NCBI RefSeq assembly: GCF_001275385.1 | Contig: NZ_LGIW01000013.1 | Location: forward strand, 124,001-188,000 | Length of the DNA stretch: 64,000 nt | Direction of reading: 5' to 3' | Origin: Exiguobacterium sp. BMC-KP | Lineage (GTDB): Bacteria; Bacillota; Bacilli; Exiguobacteriales; Exiguobacteriaceae | In this document: piece by piece, positions 17,601-25,007 of the stretch | Layout of the letters: the number at the start of each line of letters is the position of its first letter | Position numbering within the stretch: the stretch's first letter is position 1 | Translations under genes and position numbers: made by a program | Notes under the pieces: model-generated | What the model saw: the letters and a program-made list of their open reading frames with translations, nothing else | What the model was told of the DNA's origin: nothing | The model's database searches: none

Positions 17601-17772
17601 ATTGGTACCACTCGCATTGACAACTTCTTCAGGAACGTTGATCTCAAAAGGTCTTGCCTTAACGGTTATCGGCGGATTAACGACATCTACGTTGTTGACG
17701 CTCATCATCGTTCCAGTCGTCTATGAGTTGTTCTTCTTCAAAAAAGCAAAAAAAGAACGCACAACTAAGTAA
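14632..17772 (+). CDS. RND-family efflux transporter (AcrB/SwrC-type, HAE1)
   Basis: A 1046-residue proton-driven efflux pump with the two-fold RND layout: TM1 near residues 10-30, a large porter loop, TM2-6, a second large loop, and TM7-12 at the C terminus. The proton-relay acidic pair is seen at Asp433-Asp434 in GRVVDDSIVVIEN. It is similar in type to Bacillus SwrC/YerP, which exports surfactin-like lipopeptides. Residues about 243-288 form a low-complexity Gly/Ser/Thr/Gln/Pro stretch inserted in the first porter loop. There is no adjacent membrane-fusion protein or outer-membrane factor, as expected in a Gram-positive. RBS GAAAGGAG precedes the ATG. It is a single gene. Confidence 0.93.
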   Translation: MNFLTRFSLKNSVAVFIIAILLILGGVYSFSQLKVDQFPEIEFPQISIEAVYPGASPDDVDKQVVSKLETSLKGIEGATKLTSSSYESIGILNIEFPFDTDMDKVEQQIDAAIQDANLPEEATTKLNRLSFGSFPIYNISFFSKDGKDIEKILKEEIEPELNKIPGVNSVSVGGYKDDLVQITVDKEKATKAGLSLSSIKEQINGKYVSFPSGQLSENDSKIPIRVEEKLENLDKLKNLQLTPAAGATGSTSNSQTGGSSAGGPPQGATQGPTSTTGGATADQASQPAEPIRLENIAKIEAVSQQSEKTRYDLKDSLSMAITKKQDANTVEIADEVTKILNKYDDQVDYTIGIDSAKDIEESVATLVKEGLLGALFASLAVLLFLRNIRATIIAIVSIPLSLLIAAIFLNWQDISLNIMTLGGMAVAVGRVVDDSIVVIENIFRRVRKSESGMTDEIIEQSTKEILKAITSSTLTTVVVFLPIGFVGGITGKFFLPFALTIIFSLLASLLVAITIVPILAKFAFKKVPAEEKEGALQRWYGKLIEKSLSHKAIILIVSFVLLGGSLAIVPRLGFTFIPNEASKTLTASLELPAATSLEKTSDVSFEMEKMFDKEQAIADVTTSVGARDFTTGLRLDNKASYFLNLKDGANVEKTIKSLETQMEDIAQGENVDVKISVAELSTGGPPSNNNVDVDLFSNDLEALQEAAKLVEDNMSKNNDLKYITNNFSEKQKQFLVEIDPEKASDRGLSGFQILGTVNDQTKPVTVGTLNLDNKDQDVQLSYEEGLVSKEDLEDVQLFSANGPVALKDVANVNEVETFTSIQKLDGKVYARVSGQVKGDDVQNVSNAVKADVEKIDLPDGVSLTSGGGNDDTIEIFQSLGIAIVVAIGLVYLTMLITFGKARIPFIILSSLIFVPIGSLVTLFLAKEPLSVSVMIGFLMLIGIVTTNAIVLVDRIGQNVGRGMPIRESLIEAGKTRLRPILMTAFATIMALVPLALTTSSGTLISKGLALTVIGGLTTSTLLTLIIVPVVYELFFFKKAKKERTTK

Positions 17773-17782
17773 CTGCACATCA

Positions 17783-17823
17783 AAAGGAGCCGATCGCGAT
17801 TAAAGCGATCGGCTCCTTTCATT
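17783..17823. terminator. Terminator between convergent RND and DUF1269-like genes
   Basis: A perfect 15-bp stem AAAGGAGCCGATCGC/GCGATCGGCTCCTTT; the T tracts are short on both sides. Confidence 0.75.
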
Positions 17824-17832
17824 CAATAACGC

Positions 17833-18309
17833 TTACGATTCTAACTGTTCATCGGTTCGTTCTAATGTACCTTCATGTTGCGCTACTAATCCATCGAGAA
17901 CGGATGGTTCAAACTCTTCACCAATAGCAATGATTCCTGTTTGTCCAGGTGGAATGACACCGAGTGTTCGTTTGAACGTCTCTTGGATTTCTTGATTTTC
18001 CTTCATGTCCTTCGAACCACCGATCAGCATACCGGTCATTGAACCAAGCAAGATACCAAACGGTCCTCCTAGGATACCAACTGCCATTCCGATCAGCGAA
18101 CCCTTGACGGCGCGATTCGATCCGCTTAAATCTGCTGCATCTTCAAATGAAAAAGCACCATTTTCATTCCGTTTAATAACAGCAATCTGTTCAAAATCGA
18201 CTTGTCCTCGAGCATGATACTTCTTCAACTCACTAAATACTTGATAGGATGTCGCTTCTTCTTTGAACGTAAACGTCATGATATGATGTTTTGCATCTTT
18301 TTTTGCCAT
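17833..18309 (-). CDS. DUF1269-like protein with glycine-zipper membrane segment
   Basis: A 158-residue protein: a hydrophilic N-terminal domain (MAKKDAKHHIMTFTFKEE), a central glycine-rich hydrophobic hairpin (about residues 68-98, with GMAVGILGGPFGILLG), and an acidic C-terminal domain with PPGQTGIIAIGEE. This is the pattern of DUF1269 membrane-associated stress proteins; no activity is established. The start at 18309 is used because the first ATG (18327) supplies only the AGAGGTGG site that serves the second one. It follows the VanY-type gene on the same strand after 65 bp. A weak sigma-B-like site (GTTTCG, N14, TGGTAA; 18364-18389) lies upstream. Confidence 0.75.
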   Translation of the reverse strand: MAKKDAKHHIMTFTFKEEATSYQVFSELKKYHARGQVDFEQIAVIKRNENGAFSFEDAADLSGSNRAVKGSLIGMAVGILGGPFGILLGSMTGMLIGGSKDMKENQEIQETFKRTLGVIPPGQTGIIAIGEEFEPSVLDGLVAQHEGTLERTDEQLES

Positions 18310-18374
18310 TCGTTCCACCTCTTTCATCTGAGACGAATAACCGACTAAGTCAACATCCTCTATTTACCATGTTT

Positions 18375-19202
18375 TTAAGAAGTCGAAACCTTTATTGGTT
18401 TCCAAGGTGCGAGGTGGAAGTACTCCTCCATCGTTAGTCCACTAACTTTCAGGCGAGCAGCAAGCGTTGTTCCAACATAACGATAGTGCCAGCTTTCATA
18501 CGTATAACCCGTCCAAGACTCTTTGCCCGATGGGTAGCGAAGATGGAAACCATACCGGTGAGCATTTGCAAACAACCACTTGGCTTCTTTGGTTTTTGCA
18601 AAACTAAACATTGCATATTTTGAAGAGTCTGCTCCTCCGATATCAAAAGCGAGACCTGTTTGGTGTTCGCTTTTCCCAGGTTCTGCACTATAGGTACTCG
18701 CCTTCTCATACCCATCACGTGCGACATATTTATCAAACAACGTTTTTTGATAGGTATAGGAGCGATATGTACTAAATGAAACGAGCGTGATCCCCTCTTT
18801 TTTAGCGGCTACACGCATTTTCTCAAACGCTGCTCTTGCTTGTTGATTCTCACCAGGAGCGTACGTCGAGCGGAGCGCTAAGTTCTTATTCACGATGAGA
18901 GTCTGACCGATACGTTTTCCGCCGATTTGCTCATCCGTGAGGAGATATTTCGTGCTGGCATAACCAATCTTCGTACCATATTGTACTTTTGACCATGTAC
19001 CGACTTTCGACAGTTCCGTCACATAAATTCCCGTCGAAATAACGGCAATACTCGGTTGTTCCATCGATGCGCCTTGACGTAAATGAAGGGGTGTCTTGGC
19101 TTGTCGATAAGAAGATGTCGATGCATCGACTGCTGGTATGTAAGTTGATGTACAAGTTACCGCTGTGGCCAAGGTCATTATAAATATCTGTTTTTTACCC
19201 AT
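18375..19202 (-). CDS. Secreted D-alanyl-D-alanine carboxypeptidase (VanY family) with SH3-like domain
   Basis: A 275-residue exported peptidoglycan peptidase. A signal peptide (about residues 1-27) is followed by a bacterial SH3-like wall-binding domain (about 33-90; HLRQGASMEQPS...GYAS) and a VanY peptidase domain (about 105-265). The zinc site is visible: His180 and Asp187 in SEHQTGLAFDIGG, and His239 in YESWHYRY with Glu236 as the general base. It trims the terminal D-Ala of stem peptides or acts on related links. The ATG at 19200-19202 has GGGTGG about 10 nt upstream. It may be co-transcribed with the downstream DUF1269-like gene. Confidence 0.92.
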   Translation of the reverse strand: MGKKQIFIMTLATAVTCTSTYIPAVDASTSSYRQAKTPLHLRQGASMEQPSIAVISTGIYVTELSKVGTWSKVQYGTKIGYASTKYLLTDEQIGGKRIGQTLIVNKNLALRSTYAPGENQQARAAFEKMRVAAKKEGITLVSFSTYRSYTYQKTLFDKYVARDGYEKASTYSAEPGKSEHQTGLAFDIGGADSSKYAMFSFAKTKEAKWLFANAHRYGFHLRYPSGKESWTGYTYESWHYRYVGTTLAARLKVSGLTMEEYFHLAPWKPIKVSTS

Positions 19203-19336
19203 TTTTTAATTTCCACCCAATCCAATGATATTTATATTCCATATTTTAGATTAATGATACCATTGTTTTTTTAAAACAGGGTTCTTTCAGAATGCTTGTC
19301 ATGAAAATGAAGTATTTTTGAAGTTTTCCAAATGTA

Positions 19337-19362
19337 GCTTAAGGACGAATTACAATGGGTAA
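19337..19362 (+). promoter_or_regulatory. Sigma-B-like promoter of the carotenoid gene pair
   Basis: GCTTAA (19337-19342), a 14-nt spacer and GGGTAA (19357-19362), each one mismatch from the Bacillus sigma-B elements, 55 nt before the first start codon. Sigma-B control of staphyloxanthin genes is known in Staphylococcus, which makes this plausible. Confidence 0.5.
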
Positions 19363-19417
19363 ATAACGATGTATGCGTTTTCGAAACATGATTCTGATGT
19401 AGAAAGGAGTAGCGTAC

Positions 19418-19963
19418 GTGTCACTTTGGGAATGGATTTTCAGTATGGGTAGCATCTGCTGGATCGGTGAGATGATTCGTTTTCGGAATCGCTCCGAGTC
19501 TAAGTCAGGCGCAGCAGAACAGGTTAGTTTTTATTTGATTTTTCTTGTCCTAAGCGGAACGATCGCCTGCGCTTTCCTCTTTGCAAATGAAACGGTTTCT
19601 TCATTCATGCGCATCTCTTCATGCATTTTGTTATGGTGTGGTGTTTCATTACGGCTGTGGGGAATTCTTCACTTAAAACAGCAGTTTACGCGACATGTCG
19701 TCGTGGCATCTGGTGATCAGCTCGTCAGTAGCGGTCCCTATCGCTTTTTACGGCACCCGTTATACAGTGGATTGTTGTTGATTACGATGAGCTTTCCCCT
19801 TTTCACCGGTCAGTCCGGACTATTCATTCTTTCTGGACTTTTGATGTTCTTTTTCTTGCTCTACCGGATTCGAATCGAGGAAGCGATGTTAACGAAAGGT
19901 TTTGGACCTGCCTATACGGTATGGGCCGCAAAACGAAAACGATTGATTCCATTCATCTATTAA
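19418..19963 (+). CDS. Isoprenylcysteine carboxyl methyltransferase (ICMT)-family membrane protein
   Basis: A 181-residue integral membrane protein with four or five hydrophobic segments. The C-terminal half carries the ICMT/PEMT signature SGPYRFLRHPLYSG (about residues 107-120) and the YRIRIEE...GPAY motif (about 148-166) that forms the S-adenosylmethionine site. Prokaryotic members do not modify CAAX proteins; Bacillus BpsB, for example, methylates alkylpyrones. The gene ends 7-16 bp before crtP, so the two are almost certainly co-transcribed, and a C30 carotenoid carboxylate or hydroxyl is a plausible substrate (inference). The start is GTG 19418 behind AAAGGAG. Confidence 0.85.
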   Translation: MSLWEWIFSMGSICWIGEMIRFRNRSESKSGAAEQVSFYLIFLVLSGTIACAFLFANETVSSFMRISSCILLWCGVSLRLWGILHLKQQFTRHVVVASGDQLVSSGPYRFLRHPLYSGLLLITMSFPLFTGQSGLFILSGLLMFFFLLYRIRIEEAMLTKGFGPAYTVWAAKRKRLIPFIY

Positions 19964-19979
19964 AGGAGAAGTGATTCAT

Positions 19980-21467
19980 TTGAAGAAACGCGCAATCGTC
20001 ATTGGAGCCGGTCTTGCCGGTATGTCTGCTGCCATTCGTTTAGCTGGAGATGGTTATGCAGTCACGATGCTTGAAAAGAATGCGAACGTTGGTGGGAAAC
20101 TGAATCAACGTAGTGGAAAAGGATTTACTTTCGATACTGGTCCTTCCATCTTAACGATGCCTTGGGTACTGGAACAACTCTTCTCAAGCGTACATCGGAA
20201 CTTAGATGATTACTTAGAAATCGAACGCATCGAGCCACAATGGCGCACATTTTTTGAGGATGGAACAAAAATCGATGTCAAAGGTGATTTACCTGGAATG
20301 CTTGAAGAAGTCGAGCACGTCTCGTCACGTGCTGATTTCGTCGAACTGTTCCGCTACTCAAAGCAAATGTATGATTTGTGCCTCGACAGTTTTTATAAGT
20401 ACAGCCTTGAAGATTTAAAGGACTTAAAAAAATATCATACAATGTCTGATTTGTTGAAGATGGATCCGATGAATACCGTTGCAACCGGTACGAAAAAACA
20501 TCTCAATGATCCGTATCTTGAACAACTGTTCAACTATATGGTCATGTATGTTGGTTCCAACCCTTATCAGGCACCTGCAGTCTTCAATCAGATGATTTAC
20601 GTTCAAATGGGGCTTGGTATCTACTATGTTAAAGGTGGCATGTATCAAATCGCACGTGCCATGAAACGTTTACTCGATGAACTCCGTGTTACGGTCCATC
20701 TCAACTCACCAGTGGAACAAATCGTCCTTGAAAATAAAAAAGCCGTTGGTGTCCTATCGAACGGAACCTTCCATGCAGCAGACATCGTCGTCTCAAACCT
20801 TGAGGTCATTCCAACTTACGAACGGATCGTACCCGAGAAAAAAGCCCGGAAGCAGGCTAAAAAGTTACAAGCATCGTTCGCACCATCCGTCTCCGGACTC
20901 GTATTACTACTCGGTGTGAACCGTGAGTACAGCGGGCTAGCGCATCATAATTTCTTTTTCTCAGAAAATCCAGAGCGTGAATTCGCTCAAATGTTCAAAG
21001 AAGGAACACCACCTGAAGATCCGACGATTTATGTCGGTGTTTCCTCGAAATCCGACGCTTCTCAAGCTCCTGAAGGGAAAGATAATTTATTCGTCTTAAC
21101 ACACGTCCCTCCTTTAACACTTCAAAAAGGAGAAGTCGACTGGGATGCCTATCGTGAGGTTGTTCTGGATAAACTGGAACGAATGGGTCTTCACGGTCTT
21201 CGGGAATCAATCGAGTTCGAATATCGTTTTACACCGGAAGATTTGAAGGAACTATATGGTCCAAACGGTGGATCGATTTATGGAGTAGCAGCTGATCGAA
21301 AGAAAAACGGTGGGTTCAAAATCCCATCGAAGAGTGACTTATATGAAGGACTTTATTTCGTCGGTGGTTCTACACATCCAGGGGGCGGTGTCCCGATGGT
21401 TACTTTGTCCGGTCAATTAACAGCGGACTTGATTCGCAAGCATGAAGGCGCTGTTCCTACGACTTAA
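19980..21467 (+). CDS. crtP: 4,4'-diaponeurosporene oxygenase-like FAD enzyme (CrtP/CrtNb)
   Basis: A 495-residue phytoene-desaturase-superfamily flavoprotein. The FAD dinucleotide motif is at the start (IGAGLAGMSAAIRLA) and the C-terminal FAD-binding segment is LYFVGGSTHPGGG near the end. Several segments match staphylococcal CrtP rather than CrtN: GPSILTMP, QWRTFFEDGTKID, VIPTY, AHHNFFF and SIYGVAADRKKN. CrtP oxidises the terminal methyl group of diaponeurosporene to aldehyde or acid, giving yellow-orange C30 pigments. No crtM or crtN lies in this window, so the pathway must be completed elsewhere. GTG 19971 is also in frame, but TTG 19980 gives the canonical N terminus; AAGGAG is upstream. 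It follows the ICMT-family gene. Confidence 0.85.
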   Translation: MKKRAIVIGAGLAGMSAAIRLAGDGYAVTMLEKNANVGGKLNQRSGKGFTFDTGPSILTMPWVLEQLFSSVHRNLDDYLEIERIEPQWRTFFEDGTKIDVKGDLPGMLEEVEHVSSRADFVELFRYSKQMYDLCLDSFYKYSLEDLKDLKKYHTMSDLLKMDPMNTVATGTKKHLNDPYLEQLFNYMVMYVGSNPYQAPAVFNQMIYVQMGLGIYYVKGGMYQIARAMKRLLDELRVTVHLNSPVEQIVLENKKAVGVLSNGTFHAADIVVSNLEVIPTYERIVPEKKARKQAKKLQASFAPSVSGLVLLLGVNREYSGLAHHNFFFSENPEREFAQMFKEGTPPEDPTIYVGVSSKSDASQAPEGKDNLFVLTHVPPLTLQKGEVDWDAYREVVLDKLERMGLHGLRESIEFEYRFTPEDLKELYGPNGGSIYGVAADRKKNGGFKIPSKSDLYEGLYFVGGSTHPGGGVPMVTLSGQLTADLIRKHEGAVPTT

Positions 21468-21479
21468 TATTTCTTCAAT

Positions 21480-21525
21480 CAAAAAAGAGATGGAACTGAT
21501 ACAATCATCAGTTCCATCTCTTTTT
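21480..21525. terminator. Bidirectional terminator between crtP and the phosphatase gene
   Basis: A 19-bp perfect stem (AAAAAGAGATGGAACTGAT with its complement) around an ACAATC loop, with A/T tracts giving activity in both directions. Confidence 0.92.
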
Positions 21526-22091
21526 CACTTCGTATTATTCCAAAGTGGTACGACGCGAATACTCACTTCAACCCCTGATTCTACCTCCATTCGGCACACG
21601 GCCGGCATCGGTAAAGACTTCCAAAACGTGTAATCAAAAGTTGAGTCAAATGTCTCTAAGAGCAACACCATGATATTGCCATGTGTACCAAAGACCAACG
21701 TCTCTTCCGGATACTTCTTCACCAGTTCGTCGATGAATTGCCGAATTCGCAGCGCCCCTTCTTCATTCGTCTCGCCACCGTACGGATTTACGTTCGGATG
21801 TTTCCATACATACGTGACGGCTTCTTGAAAATCATCCAGTTCCCCTGGCGCTAACAACCGCTCTCGTAACGCTTCTTCCTCGATGATCGATCTTTGACGA
21901 TCCATAGCAAGCGGCGCAATCGTCTCGATCGCGCGTAGATACGGACTGCTGTAGAACCGGTCAATCGGTATCCCTTGAAACGTCTCAAGTAGACGTTTTG
22001 CATCTGCTTGTCCTTTGTCAGAAAGTGGACGTGTCCGTTCCTCTGGTGAGTACGTCGAATGGGCGTGCCTTACAAAATAGAGTGTCGTCAT
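21525..22091 (-). CDS. Histidine phosphatase family protein (phosphoglycerate-mutase-like)
   Basis: A 188-residue branch-2-like histidine phosphatase. The phosphohistidine motif is FVRHAHS at residues 6-12, with the conserved Arg at LRAIET and a second His in FGTHGN (about residue 137). These enzymes hydrolyse phosphate esters or act as mutases; the substrate is not evident. It lies 18 bp after the response-regulator gene on the same strand and may be the last gene of that operon, though its role there is unclear. The ATG at 22089-22091 has a GGGGGAG site upstream. Confidence 0.9.
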   Translation of the reverse strand: MTTLYFVRHAHSTYSPEERTRPLSDKGQADAKRLLETFQGIPIDRFYSSPYLRAIETIAPLAMDRQRSIIEEEALRERLLAPGELDDFQEAVTYVWKHPNVNPYGGETNEEGALRIRQFIDELVKKYPEETLVFGTHGNIMVLLLETFDSTFDYTFWKSLPMPAVCRMEVESGVEVSIRVVPLWNNTK

Positions 22092-22109
22092 GGTTGAAGC
22101 TCCCCCTTA

Positions 22110-22757
22110 TTATTGCATCCAGCGGTAGCCGATGCCGCGAACCGTTTCAAGATGTTGTTCGATCGGAAAATCGGCAACACGCAATTTTTCTCTTAAATGT
22201 CTAATATGCGAGTCAATCGTTCGTTCTTCGACAGACGCTTCCACTCCCCATAGCAATGTCGTTAATTGATCGCGTGTCCATATGCGTCTTGGCGAATCCA
22301 GAAAAACGCCTAACAACTCGAATTCTGTTTTCGTCAACGAAATTGTTTGTTGTAAGTAGCTACAACGATATCCTTTCCGATCATAGGATAGACCATCATA
22401 TCGTTGCTGCAATAAAACTTCCATCCGTCCAATCAGTTCCCCTTCTTGAATCGGTTTTGATACGTAATCATTCGCCCCGACTTCTCGCGTCCGGATGATG
22501 TCCTCTCGCTGATTTCGTGCCGTTACCATTAAAATCGGAACGTTAGAATGTTCTCGAATGAGACGGCAACATGTCCAACCGTCCATCTCTGGCATCATGA
22601 CATCGAGTAAAATCAGATCGAATATATTTTGACGACAGAGATCAAACGCTTGTTGCGCAGAATCCACAAGCTGACACGTATATCCATACGGTTGAATGTA
22701 TAATTTCAGTAGTTCAAGCATTCTCGGTTCATCATCTACGATTAATACATGCGGCAT
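22110..22757 (-). CDS. Two-component response regulator, OmpR/PhoB family
   Basis: A 215-residue regulator with a receiver domain (residues 1-115): acidic pocket Asp8-Asp9, phosphoacceptor Asp52 in LLDVMMPEMDG and the conserved Lys in YVSKPI. A C-terminal winged helix (about 120-213; LTKTEFELL, RTIDSHIRHLREKL, VRGIGYRW) binds DNA. The start MPHVLIVDDE is placed at 22757, just past the kinase stop and behind AAGGAG. The order is unusual: the kinase gene comes first. The likely target is the divergent ydhK promoter, which contains 11-bp-spaced direct repeats at 24191-24207. Confidence 0.95.
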   Translation of the reverse strand: MPHVLIVDDEPRMLELLKLYIQPYGYTCQLVDSAQQAFDLCRQNIFDLILLDVMMPEMDGWTCCRLIREHSNVPILMVTARNQREDIIRTREVGANDYVSKPIQEGELIGRMEVLLQQRYDGLSYDRKGYRCSYLQQTISLTKTEFELLGVFLDSPRRIWTRDQLTTLLWGVEASVEERTIDSHIRHLREKLRVADFPIEQHLETVRGIGYRWMQ

Positions 22758-22758
22758 T

Positions 22759-24108
22759 TTATTTCTCCTTCCACTGCAGTGTAACTTGTGTTCCTTGTCC
22801 AAGTTGACTCTTGATGATCAACTCTGCTCCATGTGCCTGCGCAATGGCTTCAACGATCGATAGTCCAATACCTGTTCCTCCATGCTTTCGAGAACGAGAC
22901 GCTTCCGTTCGATAGAGTCGTTTCGTTACATGAGGCAAGGATTCTGCAGCTATCCCTTCTCCTGTATCTTCGATTTGAATGAAAGCACCTGCTTCATTGA
23001 CACCATAACGAACGATGATTTTCCCAGACGAAGTATGTCGACGCGCATTTTCGATGATATTCATGATCATCTGACGTAGCTGCTGCGCATCACCCATCAC
23101 TTGTAATCGCTCACCTTCTATCTCGAGCAAAATATTTTCTTGTTCGATGTCCTTACGCACTAACCGGATCACCTGATGAATCAAATCTTCGATATCGATT
23201 GGCTTTCGTTCCATCGTAAAAGCATTGGCATCAATCCGCGCTAGCCAAAATAATTGTTCGATCCACTCATTCATTTGCTGACTTTCTTCTCGAATGATTG
23301 TGATGTAGCGTTGTTGTTCATCCGGCGTCAACGTTTGACGTTCGAGAATGTCCGCGTAGCCCTTAATATATGTTAAAGGAGTTCGTAATTCGTGGGATAC
23401 GCTTGTTAAAAATTCGGAGCGTTCCCGATTCAAAAAATCGAGATCCTGTTTTAATTGTTGAATGGAACGCGCCAATTGTCCCAGTTCATCTTGCCGATCA
23501 ATCGGCAACTCTCCTCCTTCTCCATCCAAGAGACGCGCCGTCGCGTCTTCCATCTGAATCAACGGACGTGAAATAAGACGGGTCGTCCAAATACTTGCTG
23601 CACCTGCTAATAAAAGTGCCAGTAGACCGACTTGGAAAAATTGCTGTTTCAAAGGATCAAGAACGTGATCCACTATTTTTTTAGAAGCGAACATAAACAC
23701 ATGACCACGATGTTCTCCCTCAATGGTAATCGGACTGTCCGTCATTAAAAAATTTCGCATCGTTACGACTTTACCTTGTTGACGATAATCAAAATCTGTA
23801 TGTTCTAATACACTTTTCATTTCACGCGTTAAAAGACGTGACGCTTCAAGTTGTTTCCCACTCGCATCTGTGATGACTACCGTAAACGACGAGTTTGCTT
23901 CCATCATGTTGACATGTTGCATCGTTGCTTGATTATACGAATCGACAAGTACATCACGATGTGTATTTCCGCGGTTCAGCAACCCATCGACTACTTCTTG
24001 TGTCCGCGTTTGAGATAACTGATAATACAATGTTCCGAACAGCACACTGCCGCAAATTAAAAATGCCGCAAGAACGATTCCTCCGACCGAGTATGAAATA
24101 CGACGCAT
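22759..24108 (-). CDS. Two-component sensor histidine kinase
   Basis: A 449-residue membrane kinase: TM1 (about residues 9-29), an extracytoplasmic sensor of about 125 residues, TM2 (about 158-176), a HAMP domain (about 177-230), HisKA with phosphorylated His239 in VSHELRTPL, and a HATPase_c domain with N box MNIIENARRH, G1 IEDTGEGI and G2 GGTGIGLSI. The start ATG 24106-24108 (MRRISYS) is preferred, with AAGGAGG upstream, over the in-frame codon at 24159. The stop overlaps the RBS region of the response regulator, so the two genes are coupled. The signal is unknown; an envelope or metal stress is plausible given the ydhK neighbour. Confidence 0.93.
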   Translation of the reverse strand: MRRISYSVGGIVLAAFLICGSVLFGTLYYQLSQTRTQEVVDGLLNRGNTHRDVLVDSYNQATMQHVNMMEANSSFTVVITDASGKQLEASRLLTREMKSVLEHTDFDYRQQGKVVTMRNFLMTDSPITIEGEHRGHVFMFASKKIVDHVLDPLKQQFFQVGLLALLLAGAASIWTTRLISRPLIQMEDATARLLDGEGGELPIDRQDELGQLARSIQQLKQDLDFLNRERSEFLTSVSHELRTPLTYIKGYADILERQTLTPDEQQRYITIIREESQQMNEWIEQLFWLARIDANAFTMERKPIDIEDLIHQVIRLVRKDIEQENILLEIEGERLQVMGDAQQLRQMIMNIIENARRHTSSGKIIVRYGVNEAGAFIQIEDTGEGIAAESLPHVTKRLYRTEASRSRKHGGTGIGLSIVEAIAQAHGAELIIKSQLGQGTQVTLQWKEK

Positions 24109-24190
24109 GATGTTTCCTCCTTTTCCTCTCTCATTTAGTATAGCGAAGAAAAGCGTCATGAACGCAGGCGGGCAAAACTGTCACCTCGTC

Positions 24191-24207
24191 TGCACACGAT
24201 TTGCACA
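24191..24207. promoter_or_regulatory. Direct repeats with 11-bp spacing upstream of ydhK
   Basis: TGCACA at 24191-24196 and again at 24202-24207: one helical turn apart, the usual geometry for OmpR-family regulators. The site lies between the divergent kinase gene and ydhK. The promoter-like TATAGT at 24217-24222 follows. Confidence 0.4.
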
Positions 24208-24255
24208 AATGCTGGGTATAGTAAAAAAGACTTGAGATTTCAGGAGGAATGAAGG

Positions 24256-24810
24256 ATGAAAAAATCATGGACGTTAACAGCTCTCGCTCTTAGTTCCACG
24301 CTTTGGCTCGGTGCTTGTGGATCCGATTCAAGTAATGATGGAAGTACGGGTAATTCACATGACATGTCTCACGGAGATATGATGCATTCAAGTGACGGAA
24401 AACTACCATCCGGTTTAAAAGAAGCAAGTACTCCGACTTATCCGAAAGGAAGTGACGTCACGTTGACGACGGATCATATGGACGGTATGAACGGAGCAAA
24501 AGCAACCATTGCTGGAGCTTACGATACTGTTGTGTATGCAATCAGTTACAAACCAACCGATGGTGGGAAAACAGTGAAAAATCACAAATGGGTCATTCAA
24601 GAAGAACTTGATCCAGTACCAACTAAGCCATTACAAGTTGGTGATGAAACAACCGTCAAATCAGATCATATGAAAGGCATGGATGGTGCGAAAGCAACGA
24701 TTGATGAAGTAAAAGAGACGACAGTCTACATGGTAGACTATACACCGACTGATGGTGGTGATCCGGTCAAGAATCATAAATGGGTCACAGAAGATGAGTT
24801 GAAGAAGTAA
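24256..24810 (+). CDS. YdhK-type lipoprotein with two DUF1541 repeats
   Basis: A 184-residue lipoprotein: a signal peptide ending in the lipobox LWLGAC (Cys21), then a low-complexity Ser/Asp/His/Met stretch (GNSHDMSHGDMMHS), and two tandem DUF1541 domains (about residues 62-117 and 125-181). The two share TDHMDGMNGAKATI / SDHMKGMDGAKATI and PTDGG...VKNHKWV almost exactly, so they arose by duplication. The His/Met-rich segment could bind a metal, which is inference. It is anchored outside the membrane. The gene is divergent from the two-component system and preceded by AGGAGGAATGAAGG. Confidence 0.92.
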   Translation: MKKSWTLTALALSSTLWLGACGSDSSNDGSTGNSHDMSHGDMMHSSDGKLPSGLKEASTPTYPKGSDVTLTTDHMDGMNGAKATIAGAYDTVVYAISYKPTDGGKTVKNHKWVIQEELDPVPTKPLQVGDETTVKSDHMKGMDGAKATIDEVKETTVYMVDYTPTDGGDPVKNHKWVTEDELKK

Positions 24811-24811
24811 T

Positions 24812-24851
24812 AAAAAAAGCCCGCTTTTCCATTAAAGGAAAAGCGGGCTTT
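24812..24851. terminator. Terminator shared by ydhK and tRNA-Val copy 2
   Basis: A perfect 15-bp stem AAAGCCCGCTTTTCC/GGAAAAGCGGGCTTT; seven T residues follow on the minus strand (tRNA side), three on the plus strand. Confidence 0.88.
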
Positions 24852-24856
24852 CGGTA

Positions 24857-24929
24857 TGATTCTGACTGGGCTCGAACCAGCGACCTCTACCCTGTCAAGG
24901 TAGCGCTCTCCCAGCTGAGCTACAGAATC
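24857..24929 (-). tRNA. tRNA-Val(GAC), copy 2
   Basis: A 73-nt cloverleaf identical in sequence to copy 1 at 14374-14446, with anticodon loop TTGACAG (GAC). CCA is not encoded. It has its own promoter and a different terminator. Confidence 0.96.
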
Positions 24930-24968
24930 ATGTTTGCAGTACGTTATGTACTTGCTAGGACATGTATT

Positions 24969-24997
24969 AATATATCAAGAAACTAAAAGGCTGACAA
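24969..24997 (-). promoter_or_regulatory. Promoter of tRNA-Val copy 2
   Basis: TTGTCA (24992-24997), a 17-nt spacer and TATATT (24969-24974) on the minus strand. Confidence 0.75.
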
Positions 24998-25007
24998 GTG
25001 TTTTTCG

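Noticed and set aside
24857-24929. tRNA-Asp
   Set aside because: The anticodon loop reads TTGACAG on the transcribed strand, so the anticodon is GAC (Val), not GTC (Asp).
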